This document shows, in pieces, positions 37,725-47,361 of a stretch of DNA of 64,000 nt (positions are counted from its first letter, which is position 1; every line of letters begins with the position of its first letter). A program made the translations under genes and the position numbers. The DNA comes from Bifidobacterium asteroides. GTDB lineage: Bacteria > Actinomycetota > Actinomycetes > Actinomycetales > Bifidobacteriaceae. The notes beneath the pieces were generated by a model. The model had not been told where the DNA came from, did not search any database, and saw nothing but the letters and a program-made list of their open reading frames with translations. The stretch spans positions 124,001-188,000 of the forward strand of contig NZ_QGLL01000001.1 of assembly GCF_003202695.1 (NCBI RefSeq), given 5' to 3'.

Positions 37725-39964
37725 GGCGATGATGAATAGTTTCTCGGGTATGGAAAGTCATTGGACAAAGTGTCAGCCACGACCTTCGCCCCAGGCGACC
37801 ATATTCTTCTTGAATCCGGGACTACCTGGCAGGGACAGATACGCCCGAAAGGGGATGGGAACGACACGGGAAAATCGCCCTGGATTTCTATCCCCGCCAG
37901 ACGGGTGGGCCTGCCTCGTATAAGGCGGCATGACGGCCTTTCATCAACGGCGGTGGGACTTATGGCTCGGGCTCCTTTAAAGGTATGTGCCAGGTGCGGT
38001 GCAGCTGACCAACCTGGAATACTGGACCATCAGGAACCTTGAAGTCACCAATGCCCCGGAACAGAACGACCGTGAGGGCTATAAGGAGTACGGTGACGCC
38101 CAGAGAGTCGGAATACTCCTGCTGGGGTTCTGGCAAGCTCTGGGATATCGGGTCCTTGGCTGATCAAGCGGCCACGGTAGAGCGGGGCTCAAGTGAGGCT
38201 TTGGGCGCCAAGCCTGGAACCTCGTCCAAGGCCACTGGCGACAAATGCCCATTCTGTGTCTCTTGTTCAAACAACCTTGCTCTGAAGCTGAAGAATTCGT
38301 CTTCGACCTCCTGCAACCGTCGTTTTCGGTCCAGGTCGATCCCTCCGCCTGTCCCGGTCAGACTGCCAGATCGAGAAGGCCAAATTACGGGTCTACCTGT
38401 TCAGGTTCGACATCAATAACAGCGCGGGGGCAGCGTAGTGGAACGGTTGAACAATATTGCTTTCTACATTGACGTATACAGGGCCGATTCGGGCTGGGGT
38501 CAGAGCATCCTTACCTGGGCCAACGGTCCTCTCAATACCGAGATGACCGAAGCCAACGATCAGCCACTGGCGGATTCGATGCTTTCTCGGTAGAGGGGGC
38601 CAAGCAGGCCTATGCCGACTTCCAGAGCGGCCTGTTGACCGTGCCCGCTGGGCATGAGCAAGCCTACCGATGAACACAGTCTGGCACTGTAGCTGCTTAT
38701 TGCCGATATCTATATCAACTTCGGTGCAGAACGTTTCGGCTACCGCAAAGCCCGGGCAGGTTCCAGATTTGCAGGAAGAGGTCATGGCTGGCTATTCCGA
38801 GGGAAAGTTCATGCGGAAGACTGTGGATTGGACGGTCGACACGGCCTTGCAGACTCACGACGGCGTGTATGCAGTGCAGCAAAAGCTACAGAGCGATACC
38901 ACCATGGTAAAAGCCCAGGCCAAAGTCGAGTCCGATCCGATACGTCCTTCGAATCCCTATCCGCCATGGATAAGCCTGTTGGACCGGCGCGGCAGGAGCT
39001 GGGAATGCCCACGGCGGTCAAGGCCGACCTGGCATCGGGGAAACAGGCGGATTCACCCTGGCTGGCTGGGATGATGGTCCCTCCAACGACACGGAGAACA
39101 GCGCCCCCAGCGCCTATCACTTTCTCGTCGGGGTCAGCCTGCCTATGGGTGTCAGCAATCCCTCGAATCTGAAACCCATTCAGGAGATTCGTACCTATCC
39201 CAGGTCCGAATCGGTCGAGCTGAAGATGCAGCGACCCGAGGTAATTCAGGACAGGAATACGCAAATTTCCTCCAGGGTCCTCACTGCAGCTCCCTTCCCG
39301 GTTCCGGATGACTGGAGCAAGGAGATCAGCTGGACCGTTGACCAAGGAGTTTCAAGGCGACCGTTATGGCTGAAACTCCCCATTGTCGACCAGAGCGGGC
39401 AGATCCGGACCGATCAGGACATGCCCCTTGGGACGTACAGGATCACAGCATCCAGCTTCCGGATTGCGGCAGTTGCCGCAACTGTTGAGATTCATGTGGC
39501 GTCCCCGGCTGATACTGCTTCTCTGACGCAGAAGACGAATCAGGCTAAGGCCGTCAAGCCTTCTGCGGGCTACCAGTTCACGGTTGCCAGCTCAACTGCA
39601 TTGAGGGACTGCGCTTGCCAATGCGGAACGGGGCATCGGCGATCCTGATGCTCTGCAGACCGAAGCTGACCAGGCTTTTGGCCAACCTGGGCGCAGGTCT
39701 TCTGGAGCTGCGAGAGGAGCCTTTGGCCGCGGATGGCGGTGTAGGCCATACCTCTGGCGCACCCATCAGCCTTGTCGTCCAGGTCATGGTCGGAAGGAGT
39801 CAGCCAATTCTTCATCGGACACCGGGAATACGGTCCTCAGCGCAACCGGCGCTTCAGTCCGTCCTGCCATTCTGATCACCCTGGCTTTGCTTATGGCCGG
39901 CGCAGCGATCGCTGTTGCGGTTGTCCTGAGGCGTAGACACAACACTGATGAGCGCGAATCGTAG
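37725..39964 (+). pseudogene. decayed secreted, wall-anchored parallel beta-helix enzyme
   Basis: No frame is intact, but pieces in all three forward frames line up as one large extracellular protein. Early pieces are KSLDKVSATTFAPGDHILL, ESGTTWQGQIRPKGDG and LTNLEYWTIRNLEVTN, as in right-handed beta-helix glycosidases. Later come FRFDINNSAGA and NIAFYIDVYRADSGWG, then an Ig-like region near 39,150-39,600 with SKEISWTVDQGV and LPIVDQSGQI. The end has LSATG (near 39,835), a hydrophobic helix and RRRHNTDERES, resembling a weakened LPXTG sorting signal. Stops and frameshifts (for example TAG near 37,740) separate them. The glycosidase family cannot be fixed. The ancestor was probably a plant- or host-glycan enzyme; that is inference. 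Confidence 0.7.
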
Positions 39965-40009
39965 GGGTGCGACGATAGGATTGCATCAATTGGATTTCTA
40001 AGGAAAAAC

Positions 40010-40948
40010 ATGAAATATATGAATATTGGGGTCTCGGGCGTAAAAGCCTCTCGCGTAGCCCTGGGAGCCATGCGGATTAATGTCAAGTCGCCCGAAGAGG
40101 CCGCCGAGATTGTGCAGACGGCCCTGAAGGCGGGCATCGATTATTTCGATACGGCCGATTGCTATCACAACGGCGAGAGCAGCAGGGTGCTAGGTCGGGC
40201 CCTGAAGGATCTCGGCGTTGACAGGTCCAGTATCGGCATCCAGACCAAGGTCGGCATCTTCCGTGATCTGGACAGCGATGAAATCACGAGGTATGACTTC
40301 TCTGCCAAGCACCTGATTGCGGCTGTTGATCAGGAGCTGGAGAACCTCCAGACGGATTACGTCGATTACGTGCTCCTGCATAGGCCGGATACCTTGGTCG
40401 AGTTGGACCAGCTGGCGGAGGCCTTCAACACAATGCAGACCGCGGGGAAGGTTCGCCACTTCGGTGTCAGCAACGTCAATCCCATGCAGGTCGAGCTCCT
40501 CCAGAGCGGAGTCAGTCAGAGACTAGACGTCAACCAGATTCAGTTCGGGCTGGGGCATACCGGCATGATCCAGCAGGAATTCCATGTCAATATGATTGAC
40601 GGGCCCAGCCTGGACCATGATGGGGGGCTGATCTCCTTCTCCCGGCTGAAACAGATGACCATCCAGGCATGGAGTCCCTTCCAGACGGGGTTCTTCGAGG
40701 GGGTCTTCATTGACAACCCCAAGTTCCCGGAGCTGAATGACTGCCTGGAGAAGGTGGCCAGGAAGTACGGTGTCAGCAAGAGCGCCATCGCTGTGGCTTG
40801 GATTCTTCGTCATCCTGCCGGCATGCAGGTTCTGCTGGGGTCCATGACGCCCTCCCGTATTACCGAGATGGCTGCCGGAGCCGACGTGGAACTGACCGCC
40901 CAGGAGTGGTACGATCTCTACCTGTCTGCCGGGAACGACCTCCCTTAA
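40010..40948 (+). CDS. aldo/keto reductase
   Basis: A 312-residue NADPH-dependent oxidoreductase with a (beta/alpha)8 barrel. The catalytic tetrad is readable: Asp and Tyr in YFDTADCYHNGES (about residues 45-57), Lys in IQTKVG, and His in VLLHRPDT. Near the C-terminus, the cofactor region GSMTPSRI is present. The substrate could be an aldehyde or sugar, not determinable here. The ribosome site AAGGA lies seven bases before the ATG. It follows the decayed surface gene directly. Confidence 0.92.
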   Translation: MKYMNIGVSGVKASRVALGAMRINVKSPEEAAEIVQTALKAGIDYFDTADCYHNGESSRVLGRALKDLGVDRSSIGIQTKVGIFRDLDSDEITRYDFSAKHLIAAVDQELENLQTDYVDYVLLHRPDTLVELDQLAEAFNTMQTAGKVRHFGVSNVNPMQVELLQSGVSQRLDVNQIQFGLGHTGMIQQEFHVNMIDGPSLDHDGGLISFSRLKQMTIQAWSPFQTGFFEGVFIDNPKFPELNDCLEKVARKYGVSKSAIAVAWILRHPAGMQVLLGSMTPSRITEMAAGADVELTAQEWYDLYLSAGNDLP

Positions 40949-40990
40949 GGCGATTCCAGCAGGTCAAGAGGTTCAGCATCAAGGTATTCC

Positions 40991-41242
40991 ATGCATTATT
41001 TCACTCCCAAACGATGTGCCAGCACCTCGAAAATCATGTATCACGACAAGGCGAAAGCATTGCGGGCTGCTGATCAAAGTCTGATGGAGCGGGGTGCCCG
41101 GCTCTGGGTGTACCGCTGCCAGTATTGCGGTGCCTGGCACCTGACCAGCCATGAGCCGGGTTCATATGCCCGGGTGCCCTTCAACCAGCAGTTGAAACCG
41201 CACTCGCGGAAGAAGGGGTATAAGCCCAGGCATATGAAATGA
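40991..41242 (+). CDS. small conserved CxxC protein
   Basis: An 83-residue basic protein of unknown function. The centre has YRCQYCGAWHLTS, where the Cys-x2-Cys plus nearby His could form a small zinc site; an earlier Cys lies in KRCAST. The C-terminus is rich in Lys and Arg. I recall similar short proteins in other bifidobacteria, but this is from memory, not a search. It is 42 bases downstream of the aldo/keto reductase on the same strand. Confidence 0.72.
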   Translation: MHYFTPKRCASTSKIMYHDKAKALRAADQSLMERGARLWVYRCQYCGAWHLTSHEPGSYARVPFNQQLKPHSRKKGYKPRHMK

Positions 41243-41273
41243 GGAAGCTTCCGACCGCGATGATGCTGGCCGG

Positions 41274-42119
41274 TCATCGACTCATATCGAAGCCCTGTGC
41301 CTGGATGGATGGGAGCATGGGTTCATGGCCGTCTTTGGGACTGCAGGACTTGTCGGCGATGATCTGACTAAAGGACTTGCGCGGGGCGTCCATGTGGCGT
41401 AGATCCCGGTAGTAGAGTCTGACCGTTTCGTCAAAGTCCTTGAGGGCCTGATTCGCCTCACCGGGCCTGTCGGACTGGCCATAGGAGTTGATGAATATCT
41501 GCGCGGGTCGGGGCATGCGGGGCTTCATGAACGGATTCTGGTCGGGATGGCCAATGGCCAGGCCCAACACCGGGTAGACCAGGCGGGGCAGGTCAAGCAG
41601 ATTGATCAGTCCTTCTACGTCGTTGACGACGCTGCCCAGTATGACGGCCCCCAGGCCCAGTGAGTCGGCGGCCGTCTCCATGGCATGCAGGGCGAGCACG
41701 GCGTCATTCTGGGATTGCAGGAAGGCATACCCTGTATTGAGTATGAACGAGTCAGCATCGATATCGACGCCTTCTTGTCGGGCCAGGTCAGCATTGCGGC
41801 GCTGGTCTGCGAGGAAGATATAGAGAAGGGGTGCCTGGGACACGTAACCTTGATGCGCCATGTCGGCGATGGCCCGTGCCTTGTCGGAATCGGTGATGCG
41901 GATGGCGGACCATTCATTGAAGTACCGGCTAGTGGCGGCATGTTGGGCCGTCTCCTCCAGAATGGCAACCGTGTCAGGGTCTATTGCCTCATTGGTAAAG
42001 GCGCGGATAGTCCGGCGGTTAAGCAGCGTGCTGATGGTCTGGTTGGAGACGGTGCTCTCGGATTCGGCGGATTGACCGCCCTTCCCGGCTTCACCGGGGG
42101 ATTGAATTGCAATAGTCAT
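41274..42119 (-). CDS. nitroreductase family protein (NfsA-like)
   Basis: A 281-residue FMN-dependent oxidoreductase. The N-terminal FMN-binding motif RRTIRAFTNEAID is near residue 35. The central regions ADSLGLGAVILGS and VYPVLGLAIGHPDQNP, followed by KPRMPR, fit the NfsA/FRP subgroup, which uses NADPH to reduce nitro compounds, quinones or flavins. The start at 42119 (MTIAIQS) is preferred because the 12-codon extension to 42155 looks unrelated; no strong ribosome site is seen for either. It converges with the small CxxC gene. Confidence 0.85.
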   Translation of the reverse strand: MTIAIQSPGEAGKGGQSAESESTVSNQTISTLLNRRTIRAFTNEAIDPDTVAILEETAQHAATSRYFNEWSAIRITDSDKARAIADMAHQGYVSQAPLLYIFLADQRRNADLARQEGVDIDADSFILNTGYAFLQSQNDAVLALHAMETAADSLGLGAVILGSVVNDVEGLINLLDLPRLVYPVLGLAIGHPDQNPFMKPRMPRPAQIFINSYGQSDRPGEANQALKDFDETVRLYYRDLRHMDAPRKSFSQIIADKSCSPKDGHEPMLPSIQAQGFDMSR

Positions 42120-42329
42120 GGTGTCATTGTGACCATTGTAGGCAGGTGGACACAAGAACTGAGAAGATAATCTTGCTCTGAGAATAGTGACATAAATCCA
42201 ATTGAGCGCAAGTATTCCTAGTGGCTCTGCTCTGATTGGAGGACGATGCGCCCAATCGCGGGAGCCGCCCGTGCACCTGCTTTCGTATGTGTTTGGCGGG
42301 CAGATTTGCGGCAGCCTGGTTAGCGCTGC

Positions 42330-42692
42330 CTACTTATGGCGTCTGTCGATCAGGGCCTGTGACCCGCGTTCAATCAGACCAGAAGCAAGCGTTGTCACAG
42401 CTGCAGAAAGCACTGCAAAGAGCAGCCCCGCCGTTGCGCTCTCTTGATCGCTCTCTTCGGTGTCCATGCCACCATTGCGCTTGCGTACCAGGCTGCCCCA
42501 GAACGCTTGGAAGAGCTTGCCGGCCACCAGCCCTGCGATGCTGGGGAGCGCGAACTTCAACGCCTTGTCCATAAGAGTCTCAGGATCAGATTCGACTGAA
42601 GAACGCATTTGACTCACCTTTTCATCTATTCGACTGAATGCGCTGACCAATTGGTCGGCCTGATTGCCCAGTTCCTGTTTTGCCATGTCCAT
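42330..42692 (-). CDS. DUF4235 domain membrane-associated protein
   Basis: A 120-residue protein. The N-terminal third is a charged helix (MDMAKQELGNQADQLVSAF). A weakly hydrophobic segment follows at FALPSIAGLVAGKLFQAFW, then a second hydrophobic stretch GLLFAVLSAAVTTLASGLI. The pattern K-W/F-x-x-V/L and two membrane helices matches DUF4235, a small actinobacterial membrane family of unknown role. An ATG two codons downstream (42686) is equally possible as start. It is divergent from the phosphoglycerate-mutase-like gene, with about 43 bases between them. Confidence 0.78.
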   Translation of the reverse strand: MDMAKQELGNQADQLVSAFSRIDEKVSQMRSSVESDPETLMDKALKFALPSIAGLVAGKLFQAFWGSLVRKRNGGMDTEESDQESATAGLLFAVLSAAVTTLASGLIERGSQALIDRRHK

Positions 42693-42735
42693 ATGGCCAT
42701 TATTCCACGGTCCCCAGCCCTAATGCCGCTCACTC

Positions 42736-43458
42736 GTGCATGATAAAATCATGGCCATGGTACTTGCAGCGTTTGCATCAGGCAAGGATGCCTCTGACAA
42801 TGGATATGCCGTACTTCTACGTCACGGGCAGACCGCGTGGAGCGAAACGGGTCAGTACACCGGCAGGACGAATCTTCCTCTGACTGCTGAGGGCAGGAAC
42901 CAGGCAAAGGCAGCAGGCGAGCGTTTGGCAAGTGCTTTTCCAGAGGGATTCGATCCCGAATTTATTTTTTCCAGTCCCCTTCAGAGAGCCCAGGAAACGG
43001 CTCATTTGGCTGGATTTAATCAGCTTACTGATATGCCTGAGATCATGGAGTGGGATTATGGCCGCGCTGAAGGGCGCCGACCGGCGCAGGTAAGTACAGC
43101 AATGAGGAGGGGTTGGCGTCTTTGGGCCGACGGCCCCCAGGCCTTGCGCCGCTGCCCGGTCCAGGACTGGGAGACTGAACTGCCCTCTGGCGAGCATATC
43201 AAGGTCCATGTCACAGAGGGGGAAACCCTCAATCAAGTGGCCCGTCGCGCACGTAAGGTTGTTGATCAGATCGAGCCGGTTGTCCGTGCTGGCGGGCACG
43301 TTCTTCTAGTTGCCCATGCGCATGTTTTGCGCATTCTGGTTACCCAGTGGCTGGATCTGGATCCGAACAAGGCTCAGCTTTTGCGTATGGATACAGCTCA
43401 CTATGGTGTTCTAAGCATCTACCAGAATCAACGTGTTCTCAAGCAATGGAATGTTTGA
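42736..43458 (+). CDS. histidine phosphatase family protein (phosphoglycerate mutase-like)
   Basis: A protein of up to 240 residues with the phospho-acceptor motif RHGQTAWSETGQYTGRTN near residue 29, a second Arg region SSPLQRAQET, and the late catalytic His in VAHAHVLRIL. This pattern matches the SixA/GpmB-like acid phosphatases, not the glycolytic mutase, since the sequence is short and the mutase-specific motifs are absent. Substrate unknown. ATGs at 42751 and 42757 are alternative starts. Confidence 0.85.
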   Translation: MHDKIMAMVLAAFASGKDASDNGYAVLLRHGQTAWSETGQYTGRTNLPLTAEGRNQAKAAGERLASAFPEGFDPEFIFSSPLQRAQETAHLAGFNQLTDMPEIMEWDYGRAEGRRPAQVSTAMRRGWRLWADGPQALRRCPVQDWETELPSGEHIKVHVTEGETLNQVARRARKVVDQIEPVVRAGGHVLLVAHAHVLRILVTQWLDLDPNKAQLLRMDTAHYGVLSIYQNQRVLKQWNV

Positions 43459-44157
43459 ATCAGCATGTTCAGGAGTCGCTGACCGCCATGTGGATTGCTC
43501 TCTTGCGCTTGAACTGATATAGCTCCCCACCTCTTGAGATGCTGTGTTATGTATTGATCGCAGGCGATGTTGCTTGAATCATAAGCAGTTTGGTCATGCA
43601 CGAAGTCCATTATTATTCAGCGCTTGCTGTTCAAACGCGAATACCGGCTGCATGTTCATAGAGTCCCTTGTTTCTTGCATTTGCAAACGTTCTACTATAA
43701 TTTCTATTTTGCCTTTTGTGAGAAGGATATTTTCTCTGTAATAAGCGATTTTATAAAATGCCATCGTTTGCTTTTTTGGCATTTTCATGCATAATGAAAT
43801 TGATGAAGCGAAAAGGCAGCAGGCAGGTTCAGACACCTGTTTGGCTGCTCCCAAAAGAAAGGCCTGATATGTAGGTGGTCGGATTCAAAGGTTATGGGAT
43901 TCTGGCGGATGTGTATGTTCGTTGAAACATGCTGATCTAGACTGTCGGTTTTTCGTATCTAGATGACAATATCAGTATCGAAGAAGCATTGAAAATTGTG
44001 TGCACGGAAGTTCATGCGACTTTTAATTCTTGCCAATCGCCCTGCGCGGATCTGTGAAGATATATTCCTTAGCAGCTCTGACCTGTTGACTTCGGTCAGC
44101 AGTATTTGGACGATTTAGAGAAACTGATTCATATCTCAATGAGGAGTATGGCTAAGA
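43459..44157 (+). other. AT-rich leader region ahead of the alpha-glucoside transporter genes
   Basis: No gene is supported in these ~700 bases. It carries the promoter/operator at 43675-43701, and therefore a ~450-base untranslated leader if that promoter drives the permease genes. An inverted repeat ATCTAGA (43935-43941) / TCTAGAT (43958-43964) could form a hairpin in that leader. An imperfect hairpin lies around 43817-43848. An 86-codon minus-strand frame (43594-43854) has no ribosome site that I accept. Confidence 0.5.
43675..43701 (+). promoter_or_regulatory. promoter with LacI-type operator, alpha-glucoside ABC genes
   Basis: TTGCAT (43675-43680) and TATAAT (43696-43701) form a promoter with a short 15-base spacing. 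TTGCAAACGTTCTA (43681-43694) fills the space between them and resembles a LacI box centred on AACGTT. Binding there would block RNA polymerase directly. Related boxes stand before the GH31, YesL-like and GH13 genes. Confidence 0.6.
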
Positions 44158-45012
44158 ATGATTTCAATGGCCGGGAAAGCAGTCAAGAGATGGTGGGCGC
44201 TATTTGCCTTGCCTACTTTTATCGCTTTCATCATAGGTTTTATAGTTCCATTCCTGATGGGCGTGTATTTAAGCTTTACCAGATTCAGCACCGTAACCGA
44301 TTCTCAGTGGGTTGGCCTGAGGAACTATGCAGCAGTCTTCAGCGACCCTGACTTTATTCATGCACTTTGGTATACGGTGCTTTTTACCATTGTCACAACG
44401 GTTGTTGTTAATGTCGCTTCTTTCGCGATTGCCTATATGCTGACGCGCGGCATTAAAGGATCCAACCTATTCAGATCCGTCTTTTTCATGCCTAATCTTA
44501 TTGGCGGCATTGTTCTGGGCTATATTTGGCTGCTCCTGCTTAATGGAGTTCTGCAGACGTGGGGCAAGTCGATCACTTTCTCTGGAACATATGGATTCTG
44601 GGGGATGGTTCTTCTCGTTTGCTGGCAGCAAATCGGCTATATGATGATCATCTACATCGCTGGCATACAGACCCTGCCTGGCGATTTAATCGAGGCGGCA
44701 GCTGTTGATGGCGCCAACAGATGGCAGACCCTTTCCAAGGTCATTATCCCGTTGATGATGCCTTCTATTACCGTTTGCACTTTTTTGACGGTTACCAACG
44801 GGTTCAAGATGTTCGATCAGAATCTGGCACTGACCAATGGCGCCCCGTCCAATAGTTCTGAGCTGCTTGCATTGAATATTTACAGAACCTTCTATGGCCG
44901 TGCGGGCTTTGAAGGCATCGGGCAGGCAAAGGCAGTGGTCTTCTTCTTGATCGTGGCAGTCATTGCATTGGTGCAAAACAAGATCACGACCAGCCGGGAG
45001 GTAGAGGCATGA
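44158..45012 (+). CDS. ABC transporter permease, carbohydrate uptake (MalF-like)
   Basis: A 284-residue inner-membrane subunit with about six hydrophobic helices, starting with FALPTFIAFIIGFIVPFLMGVYLSF. The cytoplasmic EAA loop, EAAAVDGANRWQTLSKVIIPLMMP, lies near residue 180 and is the contact site for the ATPase. It pairs with the next gene, which overlaps it by four bases (ATGA at 45009). The ribosome site GAGGAG is eleven bases upstream; an ATG ten bases earlier in another frame (44148) is closer but gives a frame without family resemblance. The transported sugar is inferred as an alpha-glucoside from the neighbouring glucosidases. Confidence 0.92.
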   Translation: MISMAGKAVKRWWALFALPTFIAFIIGFIVPFLMGVYLSFTRFSTVTDSQWVGLRNYAAVFSDPDFIHALWYTVLFTIVTTVVVNVASFAIAYMLTRGIKGSNLFRSVFFMPNLIGGIVLGYIWLLLLNGVLQTWGKSITFSGTYGFWGMVLLVCWQQIGYMMIIYIAGIQTLPGDLIEAAAVDGANRWQTLSKVIIPLMMPSITVCTFLTVTNGFKMFDQNLALTNGAPSNSSELLALNIYRTFYGRAGFEGIGQAKAVVFFLIVAVIALVQNKITTSREVEA

Positions 45013-45845
45013 AAGCGCAGAACAAACATAACTGGCTATGGACCCTCCTGTTTGCCGCCATCTCCTTGGTTTGGATTTTCCCCATTGTTCTGGTATTCAT
45101 CAATTCCTTTAAGCAAAAAGCCTATATCTCCAGAAATGCTTTCTCCATACCCAAGGGCAGAGCTTTTGTCGGCTTGGAGAATTATCGCACAGGAATCGAG
45201 CAGACCAATTTGTTCGTAAGCTTCGGCTGGACCATTGTGGTCACTGTGGGCGCTGTCTTATTGATTCTTGTTTGTACCTCAATGTGTGCCTGGTGGATCG
45301 TCCGAGTGAACAACTGGGCTGCTAAAACCTTATATACGCTGTTTCTGCTGAACATGATCGTGCCGTTCCAAATGGTGATGTTCACACTCTCCAAACTGGC
45401 TGACATGCTCGGGTTCAATACGCCTTGGGGATTGTGGTTCATCTATTTGGGTTTTGGAGCGGGGTTAGCTGTCTTCATGTTTACGGGAGTGGTAAAAGGG
45501 ATTCCCAAGGAGCTTGAAGAGTCAGCCATGATTGATGGGGCCAGCGTTCCGCGGATCTTCTTCAGTATCGTTGTCCCTATAATGAGACCATCCATAATTT
45601 CGGTTGCCATCCTTGAGGCAATGTGGATTTGGAACGACTTCCTGCTTCCGTATCTGACTCTTGATATAAGCAAATACAAAACGATGAGTATTGCCATCCA
45701 ATACCTCAGAGGCGGCTATGGCAGTGTAGACATGGGCGCCATGATGGCCTGTCTGGTCTTGGCTATCATCCCAATCCTTCTCTTCTATCTGCTCTGTCAG
45801 AAGTACATCATCAAGGGTGTTTTAGCTGGTGCGGTAAAGGGCTGA
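45009..45845 (+). CDS. ABC transporter permease, carbohydrate uptake (MalG-like)
   Basis: A 278-residue partner permease with six hydrophobic helices. The EAA-type loop, EESAMIDGASVPRIFFSIVVPIM, lies near residue 163. N-terminal helix LWTLLFAAISLVWIFPIVLVFINSF is typical of MalG. Translationally coupled to the preceding permease. No ATPase gene follows; sugar ABC systems of bifidobacteria often share one ATPase encoded elsewhere, which I assume applies here. Confidence 0.92.
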   Translation: MKAQNKHNWLWTLLFAAISLVWIFPIVLVFINSFKQKAYISRNAFSIPKGRAFVGLENYRTGIEQTNLFVSFGWTIVVTVGAVLLILVCTSMCAWWIVRVNNWAAKTLYTLFLLNMIVPFQMVMFTLSKLADMLGFNTPWGLWFIYLGFGAGLAVFMFTGVVKGIPKELEESAMIDGASVPRIFFSIVVPIMRPSIISVAILEAMWIWNDFLLPYLTLDISKYKTMSIAIQYLRGGYGSVDMGAMMACLVLAIIPILLFYLLCQKYIIKGVLAGAVKG

Positions 45846-46020
45846 CCTGTCAGAAAGCCAGCCCTTGCTTCCCCCCGTTGTATCTGCAGGCTCGGCGTGG
45901 TCGCAGTCCTCTGATCGTCAGAAGCGTATCGCGCAGGCCTTCACATTCCTGAATGGCTGCTGAAGCTGTCATGAAAACCAAGTCGTAATAGCGACTGAAA
46001 AAGAAAGATAGGAAAGAACA

Positions 46021-47361
46021 ATGCAAAAAGTTCGGCAAATCATCATCACTGCCGTCGCTGCATCGTTGTGCGTAGGCATGACGACCGCCTGCGGCTCTGG
46101 CAGCGGATCATCCGATAAAAATGCAGACGGCAAGGTCTATTACCTCAATAAGAAACCGGAACATGCCAAGTACTGGGAGAAACTTGCCAAGCAGTTCCAG
46201 AAGGAGACAGGGATCGAGACAAAAATCACGACGAGTCCCAATTACGATGAGACGCTTCGATCAGAGATTGCCAAGAGTGATGCACCGACCATGTTTCAGG
46301 TGGATGGTCCGCCGAATCTTGAGCAGTGGAAAAAGTACGGCACCGATCTTTCCGACACCAAGGGGTACAAGGAGCTTACTGACAGCAAGTTGGCTCTGAA
46401 GGCTGATGACAAGCCGGTGGCGCTTCCCTTTGCCATTGATGCATACGGGCTGATCTACAACAAGTCAATTCTGAACAAGTACTTCAAGTCATCGTGGGCA
46501 AGCGTGAAGTCTGTGTCCAAACTCAACAATTTCGAAGCGTTGAAGACCGTTGCCGATGAAGTACAGAAGCATAAGGATGACCTCGGCATCAAGGGAGCCT
46601 TCACTTCAGCAGGCATGGACGATACATCGGGGTACCGATTTAATTATCATCTGCCCAGTGGCCCTCTTTTCTACGAATACAAGGACAACAACTGGGATAT
46701 GAACACGACCGTTCCCGCTGTGAAAGGCACCTACGCACCGAACATGAAGAAGATCTGGGATCTGTATATTCATGATTCGACCGTTCCCGTGTCGGCCATT
46801 TCGGGTAAATCCATGTCAGACGCCACTTCTGAGTTTGCTCTTGGAGAGGCGTTGTTCCTCCAGAGCGGCACCTGGTCATATACCGACATCTCCGGCCAGA
46901 GCGTCGAGGATTCAGATATCGGTGTTTTGCCTATCTATCTCGATGTGAAAGGAGAAGAGGAGCAGGGTCTGAATACTGTCACCAGCAATTATTGGGTTGT
47001 GAATTCCAAGGCTCCAAAAGCCAACCAGAAAGCAACCAAGAAATTCATTGATTGGTTGATTACCTCTGATGCTGCCAGGACTTCCATTTCTCAGGACATG
47101 GGCTTCCTTACGCCGTTCAAGACGTTCTCTGACAAGAAGTACGCTCCCAAGAATCCGATCTATACCGAATATACGAAGCTGAAAAAGGAAGGAAAGTACG
47201 ACGTGTACGGCGTCTGTGCAGTGACGCCCTCCCACCAATGGCAGAAGGATCTGGGAAACGCAATGCTAAATTATGCACAAGGAACGGGTGACTGGGATGC
47301 CGTTCAAAAAGTGTTCAGCGACGATTGGGCCAAGGAATATAACCTGGTCTACAAGCAGTAA
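46021..47361 (+). CDS. extracellular solute-binding lipoprotein, ABC sugar uptake
   Basis: A 446-residue lipoprotein. The signal peptide has KVR, a hydrophobic core, and the lipobox GMTTAC with the lipidated Cys at residue 24. The mature part has the bacterial SBP_1 fold pattern, with ALPFAIDAYGLIYNKSILNKY near residue 140 and a C-terminal region with DWLITSDAARTSI. It would capture an oligosaccharide outside the cell and hand it to the two permeases. It starts 175 bases after them, with GGAAAG seven bases before the ATG. A strong terminator at 47532 follows. Confidence 0.92.
   Translation: MQKVRQIIITAVAASLCVGMTTACGSGSGSSDKNADGKVYYLNKKPEHAKYWEKLAKQFQKETGIETKITTSPNYDETLRSEIAKSDAPTMFQVDGPPNLEQWKKYGTDLSDTKGYKELTDSKLALKADDKPVALPFAIDAYGLIYNKSILNKYFKSSWASVKSVSKLNNFEALKTVADEVQKHKDDLGIKGAFTSAGMDDTSGYRFNYHLPSGPLFYEYKDNNWDMNTTVPAVKGTYAPNMKKIWDLYIHDSTVPVSAISGKSMSDATSEFALGEALFLQSGTWSYTDISGQSVEDSDIGVLPIYLDVKGEEEQGLNTVTSNYWVVNSKAPKANQKATKKFIDWLITSDAARTSISQDMGFLTPFKTFSDKKYAPKNPIYTEYTKLKKEGKYDVYGVCAVTPSHQWQKDLGNAMLNYAQGTGDWDAVQKVFSDDWAKEYNLVYKQ

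Noticed and set aside
43594-43854. 86-codon minus-strand frame in the transporter leader
   Set aside because: No ribosome site or motif that I accept, and it spans the promoter/operator of the permease genes.
44106-44351. 81-codon frame at the start of the first permease, with GAGGAG near an internal ATG at 44148
   Set aside because: The ribosome site is only one base from that ATG, the frame ends inside the permease, and the permease frame has the family motifs.
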